Position numbers and translations under genes: made by a program. The notes under the pieces are model-generated. The model made no database searches and was not told the DNA's origin. It was given only the letters and a program-made list of their open reading frames with translations. Shown one piece after another: positions 20,815-29,815 of a stretch of 64,000 nucleotides of DNA (its first letter is position 1; each line of letters begins with the position of its first letter). The DNA is from Burkholderiaceae bacterium (lineage in GTDB: Bacteria > Pseudomonadota > Gammaproteobacteria > Burkholderiales > Burkholderiaceae). Location of the stretch: NCBI GenBank assembly GCA_021166835.1, contig JAJPEN010000019.1, positions 1 through 64,000 on the forward strand, in the 5' to 3' direction.

Positions 20815-21383
20815 GTTGCGATATACTTCCGGCGTCGTGTGCGATTCTGGCCAGTGGAAACGGCCACCCGCACGTCGGCCGTCCCGGACTCCGCGGATGC
20901 CCCGGTGACCTGCGCCGAAGCGAAAAATGCCGCGCAGCGCCCACGGCTCCCGACTCGAGAGTCCGGATTGTACCCGGGCGACTGGCGTCCAGGCTGCAGC
21001 GCAACCCGATCGCCGCCACGACTGGAATCTTTCAACCGCGGCCTGCTCCGCCCCAAGGCGAGCAGGCGCGGGCCGATGCGGATTATTCTCGAGAAGAATG
21101 CAAACAGGACGACCGCCCTCCCGCGCCGTCGTCCCCGGCAGCGCCCACTCCCGATCCCCGATGCCTTCGAACGCCTTCACCGAACCCGACGGTTTACGCC
21201 CGCGGCCGGCGCGCGCTCGTGCACCGGGCACGTCAGGGCGCCGATAGCACCGACATCGCCTCGCGCGCGCCGCGCCCGGCGCGCCATCGGGCCGCCGGCA
21301 TTCCTTCTCCTGCATTCCGTTCGCATCGACCCGCTGGCCGTCGCGCGCAGCCACGCCGCAGCGCCGCACACGGAGTCATTTGC
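20815..21383. other. 569-base divergent intergenic region, long rne leader
   Basis: No convincing gene on either strand. Open frames here are extensions of the neighbouring rluC and rne frames with no conserved start. RNase E genes often have long 5' untranslated leaders used for feedback on their own mRNA, so this stretch probably holds the rne promoter and leader. The rluC side has an AT-rich patch (GTATAT on the minus strand) about ten bases before the ATG. No strong consensus promoter could be picked by eye. Confidence 0.5.
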
Positions 21384-24300
21384 ATGAAGCGAATGCTGTT
21401 CAATGCCACGCACGCCGAAGAGCTGCGCGTGGCGATCGTCGACGGGCAGAAGCTCATCGACATCGACATCGAATCGGCCGGGCGCGAATCGCGCAAGAGC
21501 AACATCTACAAGGGCGTCGTCACCCGCGTCGAGCCCAGCCTCGAGGCCTGCTTCGTCAACTACGGCGAAGAACGCCACGGCTTCCTGCCGTTCAAGGAAA
21601 TCGCGAAGAGCTGGTTCCGCAACGGCGCCGATTCGAAGTCGCGCATCCAGGACGCGATTTCCGAAGGCCAGGAGATCATCGTCCAGGTCGAGAAGGAAGA
21701 ACGCGGCAACAAGGGCGCGGCGCTCACCACCTTCATCTCGCTGGCCGGCCGCTATCTCGTGCTGATGCCGAACAACCCGCGCGGCGGCGGCGTTTCGCGC
21801 CGCATCGAGGGCGAAGACCGGCAGGAGCTGCGCGAGGCGATGGACAAGCTCGAGTACCCCTCGGGCATGAGCCTGATCGCGCGCACCGCCGGCATCGGCC
21901 GCAGCGCCGACGAACTGCAGTGGGACCTGAACTACCTGCTGCAGCTGTGGAAGGCGATCGAGGCGGCGGCCGGCTCCGCCCCCGGGCCCTTCCTCATCTA
22001 CCAGGAGTCGAGCCTCGTCATCCGTGCGATCCGCGACTACTTCACGAGCGACATCGGCGAGATCCTGATCGACACCGACGACATCTACGAGCAGGCGCGC
22101 CAGTTCATGGCGCACGTCATGCCCGACACCGTCGAGCGGGTGAAGCGCTATCGGGACGACACGCCGCTGTTCTCGCGCTTCCAGATCGAGCACCAGATCG
22201 AGACGGCGTATTCGCGCATCGTGCCGCTGCCCTCGGGTGGTTCGGTCGTCATCGATCACAGCGAGGCGCTGGTCGCCATCGACGTCAACTCGGCGCGCGC
22301 CACCAAGGGCTCCGACATCGAGGAAACGGCGCTGCGCACCAACCTCGAGGCGGCCGACGAAGCGGCGCGCCAGATGCGCCTGCGCGACCTGGGCGGGCTG
22401 ATCGTCGTCGATTTCATCGACATGGAGAGCTCGAAGAACCAGCGCGAAGTCGAGCAGCGGCTGAAGGACGCGCTGCACTACGACCGCGCGCGCGTGCAGA
22501 CCGGCAAGATCTCGCGCTTCGGGCTGATGGAGTTGTCGCGCCAACGCCTGCGCCCGGCGCTGAACGAAGGCACGCACATCACCTGCCCGCGCTGCAACGG
22601 CACCGGCGTCATCCGCGACACGGAATCGTCGGCGCTGCACGTGATGCGCGTGATCCAGGAAGAAGCAATGAAGGACAACACGGCGGCCGTGCACGCACAG
22701 GTGCCGGTCGACGTCGCCACCTACCTGCTCAACGAGAAACGCAGCGAACTGAACAAGCTCGAGGCGCGGCTGAAGGTCGAGATCGTGCTGATCCCGAACC
22801 AGCACCTCGAGACGCCGCACTACAAGACCGAGCGCATTCGCCACGACGACGAGCGCCTCGCCACCTATCGCGCCAGCCACACGCTGGCCGACGCGCCGGC
22901 GCACGACAACTCGTACCTCGAGAGCAAGTTCGAGGCGATCAAGCCGCGCCAGGAAGCGGTCGTGCGCGGCATCACGCCCGAGCAGCCGCCTCCTCCGCGC
23001 CCGCCGCGCGCGGGCGCCGCGCCGGCGCAGCCCGAGCGCGTCGAGGCCAGCGCGCCGTCGCACTCCGGCGCACGCGCTCCGATGCTCGAACCGGCATCGG
23101 CGAACGCCGACGGGCTGCTCGGACGCATCCTCGGCTGGCTGCGCCGCAAGCCGGCGAACGAGGCGAGCGCGCTCGCCGGTCCCGGCGCCGACGCCAGAGC
23201 GCCGGCACGCGCGGAACGCAGCGCAGACACGCGCACCGAAGGGCGCGGCGAAGCCCGCGAGGGACGTCCTGCGCGCGGCGAACGCGAAGCCGGCGCTGCC
23301 GAGCGCGGCGGCCGCAACGGTCGAGGCAATCGCGGCGGCCGCGATCGGCGCGATGGAGAACGCGGGGAACGCGGCGAACGCACCCGCCGTCCCGAACGCG
23401 AAGCGGGTGCGCGCGACGAAGCGGCGCGCCCCGCACGCGGTGAACGCCGCGACCGCCCGGAGCGCGGTGAGCGACCGGAGCGCGGTGAACGCCACGACCG
23501 TGGCGAACGAACGGAACGCGCCGAGCGCCCCGATCGCGGCGAACGAGCGGAGCGCGCCGAGCGCCCCGATCGTGGCGAACGAGCGGAGCGCGCCGAGCGC
23601 CCGGATCGTGGCGAACGAGCGGAACGCGCCGAGCGAGCCTCCCGAGCCGGCGCTGAACGCGGCGCGCAAGCCGCCCGTGCCGATCGGCCCGAGCGCGCGG
23701 AACGAAGCGAAGGTGCGCGACGCGGCGAAGGCGCCGAGCGGGTCGCGCCTGCCGACGAAGCGTTGCGTGTCGAAGCGGCCACCGAGACGAACGTCTTGCC
23801 GCCCGCGCTGGCCGATGCCGAACTGCTGGGCGCGGCCCCCGGTGCCGAAGACGATTCGTCGCAGGCCCTCGAAGGCCGCGAAGAGTCCCGTACGGGTCGC
23901 AGCCGCCGCCGACGCGGTCGGCGCGGCGGGCAACGCGGCGCCGCTGCAGCCGCCGAGGGCGGTGCAGGCGAGGCAGCCGAGACGGCCGACGAGGACGAAC
24001 GCGAAGCCGGCGACGAAGCACCGCCCGTGACGGAGCTCGAAGCCGCCGCTCTCGAGGCGACGGCCGCGGAAACGTCACCCCCCGGGCTCGCCGAAGCCCC
24101 GGCCACTGCCGCGACCCGCGCGCCGTCCACGCGGCGAAGCGAAGCGCAGCGCGTCGCGAACGCCGCCGACAGCGAAGTCGCGCACGTCGTTCCGGAAAGC
24201 CTGCGCAAGCCGCCGATCGAACCGAGCGACACCGAAGCGGTGAGCGCCGGGCCGACCGAGCCGCCTGCCGCAGAGCCGGCGCCGACCCAGGCCGTTGCGC

Positions 24301-24551
24301 AGGAATCGGATGCCGGACGCGTCGCGCCGAAGGACGCGGCCGAACCGATCGCTCCGACGCCGCTGCCGAAGGATCAGCTCGAGTCGATCGTCGAGTCGGC
24401 CGGCCTGCAATGGGTGGAGACGAGCCACCACGCGGCCCCGGCTGCGCAACCCGAAACGGTGCCGCCGCCACGCAAGCCGCGCGTGCGCAAACCGCGCAGC
24501 GCCGCCAGCACGGAACCGCTGGAGCAGGTGGAAACCGGGCGCCCGAAGTAA
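21384..24551 (+). CDS. rne: ribonuclease E
   Basis: Main endonuclease of mRNA decay and rRNA/tRNA processing. The 1055-residue protein has the catalytic half first: S1 domain (about 35-125), then the two metal Asp residues, D300 in [13 protein letters not shown] and D343 in VVDFIDME, and the zinc-link pair C401/C404 in CPRCNGTG. After about residue 530 it becomes low complexity, first Arg/Glu/Gly-rich with a 12-residue tandem repeat at about 707-752, then Ala/Glu/Pro-rich, the usual disordered scaffold for degradosome partners and RNA. The ATG at 21384 gives [15 protein letters not shown], the family start; the longer upstream frame is not coding. Confidence 0.97.
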   Translation: MKRMLFNATHAEELRVAIVDGQKLIDIDIESAGRESRKSNIYKGVVTRVEPSLEACFVNYGEERHGFLPFKEIAKSWFRNGADSKSRIQDAISEGQEIIVQVEKEERGNKGAALTTFISLAGRYLVLMPNNPRGGGVSRRIEGEDRQELREAMDKLEYPSGMSLIARTAGIGRSADELQWDLNYLLQLWKAIEAAAGSAPGPFLIYQESSLVIRAIRDYFTSDIGEILIDTDDIYEQARQFMAHVMPDTVERVKRYRDDTPLFSRFQIEHQIETAYSRIVPLPSGGSVVIDHSEALVAIDVNSARATKGSDIEETALRTNLEAADEAARQMRLRDLGGLIVVDFIDMESSKNQREVEQRLKDALHYDRARVQTGKISRFGLMELSRQRLRPALNEGTHITCPRCNGTGVIRDTESSALHVMRVIQEEAMKDNTAAVHAQVPVDVATYLLNEKRSELNKLEARLKVEIVLIPNQHLETPHYKTERIRHDDERLATYRASHTLADAPAHDNSYLESKFEAIKPRQEAVVRGITPEQPPPPRPPRAGAAPAQPERVEASAPSHSGARAPMLEPASANADGLLGRILGWLRRKPANEASALAGPGADARAPARAERSADTRTEGRGEAREGRPARGEREAGAAERGGRNGRGNRGGRDRRDGERGERGERTRRPEREAGARDEAARPARGERRDRPERGERPERGERHDRGERTERAERPDRGERAERAERPDRGERAERAERPDRGERAERAERASRAGAERGAQAARADRPERAERSEGARRGEGAERVAPADEALRVEAATETNVLPPALADAELLGAAPGAEDDSSQALEGREESRTGRSRRRRGRRGGQRGAAAAAEGGAGEAAETADEDEREAGDEAPPVTELEAAALEATAAETSPPGLAEAPATAATRAPSTRRSEAQRVANAADSEVAHVVPESLRKPPIEPSDTEAVSAGPTEPPAAEPAPTQAVAQESDAGRVAPKDAAEPIAPTPLPKDQLESIVESAGLQWVETSHHAAPAAQPETVPPPRKPRVRKPRSAASTEPLEQVETGRPK
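23502..23640 (+). repeat. 36-base tandem repeat inside rne
   Basis: The word GGCGAACGA starts at 23502, 23538, 23574 and 23610, an exact 36-base period. Each unit codes for 12 residues of the form [12 protein letters not shown]. Flanking sequence is looser Arg/Glu/Gly repeat. The repeat keeps frame, so length variants would still give a whole RNase E. Confidence 0.9.
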
Positions 24552-24565
24552 GGAGCGAAAGCGCG

Positions 24566-24593
24566 AATCCCCGACAACACTTGTCCGGGGATT
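24566..24593 (+). terminator. terminator-like hairpin after rne
   Basis: Starting 15 bases after the rne stop, AATCCCCGACAA pairs with TTGTCCGGGGATT across a three-base loop, with one bulged base. The stem is strong, but only a short weak run of T follows, so it may be a transcription end or an mRNA 3' stabiliser. Confidence 0.55.
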
Positions 24594-24688
24594 TCGCCTG
24601 CGGCCACCGCGATTTCAGCGGCACACTGGCGCGGCCCCGGCGTGGGCCGTGCCGGTTTTTCGATGCCTGCAACCCCGTCGGCACGAAC

Positions 24689-24859
24689 GTGACCTGGCAC
24701 TACCGCAGCGCCGTCGGTCACGGCACCGTCATCGGCGTGCACAAGCTCGGGACCACGGCGGACAACACGATGTACGACATCCGCCAGCACGACCATCATC
24801 CCGGCGAGCCGGCGATCCTGCATCACAGCGGCAAGGCGTTGACCGTGGTCAAGTCCTGA
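24689..24859 (+). CDS. small TUDOR-like protein (DUF2945/HVA1 type)
   Basis: The conserved part is about 60 residues: VGTNVTWHYRS, then GHGTVIGVHKLG, NTMYDIRQHD and ILHHSGKALTVVKS. The G-x-x-V-x-W, GxGxV and V-x-x-VH pattern resembles the small hypervirulence-associated TUDOR-like family, whose function is unknown. The frame has no ATG near the conserved start; a GTG at 24689 is used here, but the true start may lie upstream (TTG at 24581 or a CTG between) since VGTN before it also looks conserved. Coding is supported by the pattern, the exact start is not. Confidence 0.45.
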   Translation: MTWHYRSAVGHGTVIGVHKLGTTADNTMYDIRQHDHHPGEPAILHHSGKALTVVKS

Positions 24860-24981
24860 ATCCGCCGTGCCGACGTCCATTCGAAATCAACAAATCCGCA
24901 CGCCAACTGTCAAACAGTCTCCGTACTCGCGATCTCCACGTGACGCTACGATCGAAACAGCAATGTTCCAGGAGATTCGAC

Positions 24982-25440
24982 GTGACCGAAAGCCGTAACG
25001 ACCTTTTTGCGCGGTACCGCGGAACCATCATCGGACTCGCGTTGGCAGTGCCGCTGGCATTGGCCGCACCGCCCCCGAGCTTCGCCGCGGGCATCACCAC
25101 TTCGGCACCGGCCAACTTCAAGAAAGTCAGTTCGCTGGTGAAGCTGCCCGATTTCGTGCCTGGATTGGGAACGCTCTATGTCGATCCGGCAACGTTGCCG
25201 ATCGGGCCGTTCCTCGGCTACGACCACAAGGGCAAGCTGGTCAACATCACCTACATGGTTCCGCTGAAGGATCTCGACGCGCACAAGAGTTTCGATGCGC
25301 TGGGTGAAGTTGCCAAGGGCGTGAAGCTCGACCATACCGACATTCAATACAACCCGGGTCATCCCGGCGTGGAAGAGCCGCACTACCACGTCGTCCAATG
25401 GCTGATCAGCCCCGCTGCCGTCAAGGCAGAGATGAAGTAG
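24982..25440 (+). CDS. exported DUF5602/TTHB210-like protein
   Basis: A 152-residue protein from a GTG at 24982 with GGAG eight bases upstream. An N-terminal signal peptide runs to about residue 33 (IIGLALAVPLALAAPPPSFAAG). The mature part has KLPDFVPGLGTLYVDPATLP, IGPFLGYDHKGKLVNITYMV and NPGHPGVEEPHYHVVQWLIS; the last box, with His pairs, resembles TTHB210/DUF5602 proteins. Function is unknown; the His residues could bind a metal. The stop TAG directly abuts the ATG of the cupredoxin gene, so the two form an operon. Confidence 0.7.
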   Translation: MTESRNDLFARYRGTIIGLALAVPLALAAPPPSFAAGITTSAPANFKKVSSLVKLPDFVPGLGTLYVDPATLPIGPFLGYDHKGKLVNITYMVPLKDLDAHKSFDALGEVAKGVKLDHTDIQYNPGHPGVEEPHYHVVQWLISPAAVKAEMK

Positions 25441-26028
25441 ATGCGGATCTTGCGCAGGCGCCGGCCCATCGTCGCGATGCGAACGCGGGCGGCGCCTTTT
25501 CGCGAGGCTCTGACGGCGACGTGCGTTGCGGTCGCTGCGGCGCTCTGCGCCGCAGGGCCCGCATCCGCCGCCACGGTGGAAATCAGGCTGATACAAACGC
25601 CGTCCGGCGAAACCTATTTCGACCCGGCTGGCGCCCACGTCGCCCCCGGTGACACGGTCCGATGGGTTCAGATCGCCGGTTTTCACTCGATCACTGCCTA
25701 TCACCCGAACAACGACAATCACGAGTTGCGGATCCCCACGTCTGCGAAGCCATGGGACTCGGGCGTCTTGCTGGGCACCTATCCCGCACCCGGCGCCACC
25801 TTCGAGCACGTGTTCACCGTGCAGGGCGTGTACGACTATTTCTGCAGGCCTCACGAAATGGCCGGCATGGTCGGAAGAATCGTGGTGGGAGAGCCCGGCG
25901 ACGGTCCGGGCACGAAGCCTTTCGGCTATGCACCGAATGAGCACTGGACGTCGGTACCGGAAGTCGCGCGCAAGGCGTTTCCGTCCGTCGACGAGATCCT
26001 GAAGAAAGGGATCGTGCCAGGGCGCTGA
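25441..26028 (+). CDS. exported plastocyanin-like cupredoxin
   Basis: A 195-residue exported protein. After an Arg-rich lead and signal peptide (about 1-43, ending GPASAA) comes a blue-copper fold: HVAPGDTVRWVQ, the His ligand in AGFHSITAYHP, and the C-terminal loop YDYFCRPHEMAGMVGRIVV with Cys, His and Met ligands in order. That gives the full type 1 copper set. A tail of about 40 residues follows. The ATG directly follows the preceding stop; a second ATG at 25477 would give a shorter signal. It probably moves electrons in the periplasm; the partner is unknown. Confidence 0.85.
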   Translation: MRILRRRRPIVAMRTRAAPFREALTATCVAVAAALCAAGPASAATVEIRLIQTPSGETYFDPAGAHVAPGDTVRWVQIAGFHSITAYHPNNDNHELRIPTSAKPWDSGVLLGTYPAPGATFEHVFTVQGVYDYFCRPHEMAGMVGRIVVGEPGDGPGTKPFGYAPNEHWTSVPEVARKAFPSVDEILKKGIVPGR

Positions 26029-26252
26029 CTCCAGCCCCGCAGCACAGCGGTTCGCACTCCTGCTCCTTTCGTCGTTCGTCGGCCGTCGCGTCGACGCCCT
26101 GTCGGCCACCTCGCCCGGCAGTCGAGGACGCCCCGCTGCCGTTGTCCGGTTAGCCCCATTACCGGCCTGCCCCCGCGAACGTATTCTCGACTCATGCACC
26201 GGCCTTCTGATCGTCGGCGCAAACGAGCCTTCAACGAACAAGAGGAAATATC
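26029..26252 (+). other. 224-base gap upstream of the DUF4148 gene
   Basis: No gene seen. Probably holds the terminator of the cupredoxin operon and the promoter of the DUF4148 gene. CCGGT and ACCGG arms lie around 26143-26163, a short imperfect palindrome. No clear -35/-10 pair was found. Confidence 0.3.
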
Positions 26253-26546
26253 ATGAGAACGATCCTCCTCACCGCAATCTTCGCAACGATCGCCGCCACG
26301 GCGTCCGCACAGGAGATCACGCCACCCGATGACACTTTCGTTTCCACCAAAACGCGCGCTGAAGTAATCGCCGAGATGCGCACTGCCCAGGCGCAGGGAT
26401 TGATGAATCAGGAAGGCGAAATCACCTGGGTTGCACCGAACGCCGCCATTGCCGATCGTAGCGTCGCGGCCATCCGTGACGCGGCGCGCCACGCCGAAAC
26501 CGCGCACCAGTCCAACACGGTCTACGGTCCTCGGTATCGCAACTGA
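26253..26546 (+). CDS. exported DUF4148 protein
   Basis: A 97-residue protein with a signal peptide (MRTILLTAIFATIAATASAQ) and the DUF4148 pattern: KTRAEVIAEMRTAQAQGLMNQEGE and a C-terminal NTVYGPRY. DUF4148 proteins are small, exported, and abundant in Burkholderiales; their function is unknown. AAGAGGAAA lies just before the ATG. It is a single gene with 224 bases of upstream DNA. Confidence 0.82.
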   Translation: MRTILLTAIFATIAATASAQEITPPDDTFVSTKTRAEVIAEMRTAQAQGLMNQEGEITWVAPNAAIADRSVAAIRDAARHAETAHQSNTVYGPRYRN

Positions 26547-26689
26547 ACGGGGTCGGCGGGGACTCCGGTACCGTGTACTGGCCGCTGTCCGCGCTTCATG
26601 CGCAGACCGGCGCTCCGGGCACGGTCTCGGAATCGCCCCGTCCGGCGCTTCCGAACTGCCTTCGAATCCCGGCACGACCCGAGTGCACG

Positions 26690-27964
26690 ATGACGTTGCC
26701 CGCCTCACATTCCGTTCGCGCCCGCGTTCTGGCATATGTTCTGGCGATCGCGGTCACGGTGATCGAAGTCGTCCTGGATCTCACCACCTGGGTCGATCTC
26801 GACATCGCAACGATCTACGGCATTCCGCTCGTGATCGTCGCGTTCACTCGCGATCGGCGCCTGTTGTGGACGCTCACGGTCGCACTCGCGCTTACGACGT
26901 TCATCGCGTATGCGCTGCAGGTACCCGCCGGCGAATTCGAACTGGGTGAGGCCCGGTTCGTCAACCGGGTACTCGCTACGGTCTCGCTGCTGATCATCGC
27001 CGGCCTGCTTCACTTCTGGATGACGTCGCTGGATATCCGCGACGCGCAGGCTCGACTACTCGAGAAGCACTTCCACAGCCTCGAAGCCGTCAACATCCTG
27101 CTGGTGGATCGGGAAGCGCAGATCATGCGTCAAAACCAGGAACTGGTTCTCCGTCGCCTCGAGGCAGACAAGGCAAGCGAGCGCAAGACACGCTTGTTGA
27201 ACGCGGTTGCGCATGACGTACGCAACCCGCTGCATGCCATCAATCTGATGGCCGATGCGATTCGCCGCGCTGCGGAAGACCCGGCTCTGAGCGCGAAGGT
27301 GCCGCAAATGACACACCGCCTGCAGTCCAGCGCCCGATCAATGGCGGCTCTGGTGGCCGACGTGCTCGACATCGCGTACTTCGACTCCGGCCTGGCACAG
27401 CGACATGACACTGTGTTCTCGCTCGACGAGGTTATCGAGGCGGCGTGCCACGATTTCACGCCACTGGCCGAGGTGAAGATGCTGCATTTGCAGGCGCAGG
27501 CGTCGGACCGGGACATTCGCGTGCGCACCGACCGGGTCAAGCTCGAGCGCATAGTCGACAACCTGGTCACGAACGCCATCAAGTTCACGGTCAAGGGCAG
27601 CGTTGTCCTGCACGCAGCGGTTGCTGCCGACGGTGCAGCAACGATCACCATTCGCGATACCGGGGTCGGCATCCCGGAGAACCAACTCGAACATGTCTTC
27701 GACGAATTCGCTCGACTGGATACGGTGGCCGGAAACCCGGATCGCGGTTGGGGCCTCGGCCTTCCCATTTGCCGCGCGCTCGCGGAGGTCATCGGTGCCC
27801 GCATCGACGTCCAGAGCGAGGTGAACACAGGCACACTCTTCACGATACGGCTGCCGCCCGAGTGCATGGCGGCTGCGACATCCGGTGCGAGCTCCGGTCC
27901 GTCGCCGCTCGAGGCCCCGGCGGATCCCGTGGGCGGACTGACTGGTGGAACGGTCAACTCATGA
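26690..27964 (+). CDS. membrane histidine kinase with HisKA core
   Basis: A 424-residue sensor kinase. Residues 12-110 form a membrane module with several helices, including IATIYGIPLVIVAF, an ALQVPAG loop and FVNRVLATVSLLIIAGLLHFW. A coiled linker leads to an orthodox HisKA H-box, H175 in AVAHDVRNPLHAINL. The ATPase domain shows the N-box DNLVTNAIKF (290-299), G1 DTGVGIP and G2 GWGLGLPI. The ATG at 26690 is chosen as the first before the helices; the frame runs further up. It is followed by a NarL-type regulator gene, although HisKA kinases usually pair with other regulator classes. Confidence 0.88.
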   Translation: MTLPASHSVRARVLAYVLAIAVTVIEVVLDLTTWVDLDIATIYGIPLVIVAFTRDRRLLWTLTVALALTTFIAYALQVPAGEFELGEARFVNRVLATVSLLIIAGLLHFWMTSLDIRDAQARLLEKHFHSLEAVNILLVDREAQIMRQNQELVLRRLEADKASERKTRLLNAVAHDVRNPLHAINLMADAIRRAAEDPALSAKVPQMTHRLQSSARSMAALVADVLDIAYFDSGLAQRHDTVFSLDEVIEAACHDFTPLAEVKMLHLQAQASDRDIRVRTDRVKLERIVDNLVTNAIKFTVKGSVVLHAAVAADGAATITIRDTGVGIPENQLEHVFDEFARLDTVAGNPDRGWGLGLPICRALAEVIGARIDVQSEVNTGTLFTIRLPPECMAAATSGASSGPSPLEAPADPVGGLTGGTVNS

Positions 27965-28013
27965 ACGCATCGGCGCAGGCGTTATCGCGCCGGAGAGCAT
28001 CGAGGGCAGGAAG

Positions 28014-28655
28014 ATGATCAACGTTCTTCTCGCAGACGATCACTCCATCGTTCGTGACGGGCTGCGCGCTTTGCTGGACGCAGAGTCCGACATCCGCGTG
28101 GTCGGCGACGCGGCGAACGGACGGGAAGCAGTACGGCTGGCGCGACAACTGCGTCCGGACGTGATGATCATGGATATCGCCATGCCGGAAATGAACGGCA
28201 TCGAGGCCACGCAGTCGATCCGCGAGGCCAGTCCGTCGACGCAGGTTCTGATTCTCTCGATGCACTCGACCACCGAACATATCTTTCGGGCGTTGAACGC
28301 AGGCGCAAGAGGCTACCTGCTCAAGGACTCGGCAGGCGCCGAGGTCGCCGATGCCGTTCGCGCCGTTCACGCAAGGCGACGCTATCTGAGCCGGAAGATC
28401 TCGTCCACCGTGCTCGATGACTACGTCTTCGAGCGGCACCACGCGAGTCCTCTCGACAGGCTGAACCCGCGCGAACGGCAGATCCTGCAACTGGTCTCGG
28501 AAGGCAAGTCGAGCGCGGAAGCCGCAGCGATGCTCTTTCTGTCGCCCAAGACGGTCGACGCCTATCGCAGCCGGATGATGCAGAAGCTGGAGATCGGCGA
28601 CTTGCCCGGGCTGGTCAAGTTCGCGATCCAGCACGGCATTACGCAACTCGAATGA
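28014..28655 (+). CDS. NarL/FixJ-family response regulator (first copy)
   Basis: A 213-residue regulator. The receiver domain has the acidic pair in LLADDHSIVRDG, the phosphoacceptor D54 in MIMDIAMPEMNG and K104 in YLLKDSAG. The C-terminal LuxR helix-turn-helix reads LNPRERQILQLVSEGKSS, then LSPKTVDAYRSRMMQKL. It matches the second regulator at 29790-30431 along its full length without gaps. Start at the ATG 28014, just after AGGAAG. Its stop overlaps the next kinase by four bases, so kinase and regulator genes form one operon. Confidence 0.94.
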   Translation: MINVLLADDHSIVRDGLRALLDAESDIRVVGDAANGREAVRLARQLRPDVMIMDIAMPEMNGIEATQSIREASPSTQVLILSMHSTTEHIFRALNAGARGYLLKDSAGAEVADAVRAVHARRRYLSRKISSTVLDDYVFERHHASPLDRLNPRERQILQLVSEGKSSAEAAAMLFLSPKTVDAYRSRMMQKLEIGDLPGLVKFAIQHGITQLE

Positions 28656-29815
28656 TCGACGCAACGGCGCCGTCGGCCAGCGAAGGCTGCGCAAGACTTC
28701 GAATGGCGCCGAGCAAGCCGGGAGAGGCAGCCATCGACTCCACGACTTTCGGGTCAGGCTCGCGCGAGAGGCGCACGGCACTGTTCACGCTCGTGATCGC
28801 CATTGCGCTCGGCTTCGTCGCCGCAGACTTCGCGACCTGGATCCAGCTCGATGTCGCCGTGATCTACGGTCTGCCGCTGGTCCTGGCCGGCGCGCTTCGT
28901 AGTCGGGCGGTTCTGTGGATCCTGGCCGCATCGCTGATCGCGGCGACGTTTCTCGTGTACGCACTGCAGGTCCCGGCGGGCTCGTTCGCGCCGAACGAAA
29001 CGTTCTTCGTCAACCGGGTGCTCGACGCACTTTCGTTGCTGCTCGTGGCTGGGGTGCTGCACCTGTGGATGAGATCCACCGCGGCCAGGGAAGCGCAGTC
29101 CCGCGTCATCGAGGAGCAGAACGAGAAGTTGCAGGCCGCCAGGGTCGCGCGCCGCATGGTCGAAGTGCAGGAAGCGGAGCGACGGGCCGTTTCCAATCGA
29201 CTGCACGATCTGGTCGGGCAGAAGCTCACTGCGCTCAGCATCAACCTGAACATCGCCCGGAGCCATCTGCCGCCCGATCGGACTACCCAGATTCGTACGC
29301 GCCTGGACGACTCGTTGAAGATGATCGAAGAGACGACCGAGAGCATTCGCGACGTCATGGCCGAGTTGAGGCCGCCCGTGCTCGACGACTTCGGCCTCGC
29401 GCCCGTATTGCGCTGGTACGCCGGCGAATTCACCCAGCGAACGGGGGTGGTCACGTCGGTCGTCGAGGAAGGGCAAGCCCGCCGCCTCACTCCGACGACC
29501 GAGCACGCTCTTTTCCGGATGGCCCAGAACGCGCTCGCCAACGTGGCCAGGCACGCGCGTGCCGACAAGGCCGTGATGACGCTGCGAACGACTGCGGACT
29601 CGATCTGCCTGACCGTGGCCGACAACGGTGACGGCTTCGTTCCGGCGGCGGTTCAGGCGCCGACGCAGGACCACGGCTGGGGATTGATGATCATGCGCGA
29701 GCGGGCCGCGGCGATCGGCGCGCGGTTGAACATCGACTCGGCGCCGGGGCACGGAACCAGGGTTGTCGTAACCTTGAACGAGAATCCCGATGATCAAAGT
29801 TCTTCTGGCGGATGA
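28652..29815 (+). CDS. membrane histidine kinase with HisKA_3 core
   Basis: A 387-residue NarX-type kinase. A polar lead of about 40 residues comes before a membrane module (about 42-140) that closely matches the first kinase: VAVIYGLPLVLAG, ALQVPAGSF and FFVNRVLDALSLLLVAGVLHLWM. The dimer domain is HisKA_3, with H185 in VSNRLHDLVGQKLTALS and ELRPPVLDDFGLAPVL further on. The ATPase domain has the N-box AQNALANVARHA and VADNGDGF. The ATG overlaps the preceding regulator stop. The signal sensed is unknown. Confidence 0.92.
   Translation: MIDATAPSASEGCARLRMAPSKPGEAAIDSTTFGSGSRERRTALFTLVIAIALGFVAADFATWIQLDVAVIYGLPLVLAGALRSRAVLWILAASLIAATFLVYALQVPAGSFAPNETFFVNRVLDALSLLLVAGVLHLWMRSTAAREAQSRVIEEQNEKLQAARVARRMVEVQEAERRAVSNRLHDLVGQKLTALSINLNIARSHLPPDRTTQIRTRLDDSLKMIEETTESIRDVMAELRPPVLDDFGLAPVLRWYAGEFTQRTGVVTSVVEEGQARRLTPTTEHALFRMAQNALANVARHARADKAVMTLRTTADSICLTVADNGDGFVPAAVQAPTQDHGWGLMIMRERAAAIGARLNIDSAPGHGTRVVVTLNENPDDQSSSGG

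Noticed and set aside
21177..23933. A long open frame of 918 codons on the minus strand opposite rne
   Set aside because: It lies in the shadow of rne, is rich in Arg/Ala/Gly/His as expected of antisense GC-rich frames, and matches no family.
24906..24918. ACTGT-3-ACAGT palindrome before the DUF5602-like gene
   Set aside because: Short perfect arms of this size occur by chance; no promoter or regulator is near enough to support it.
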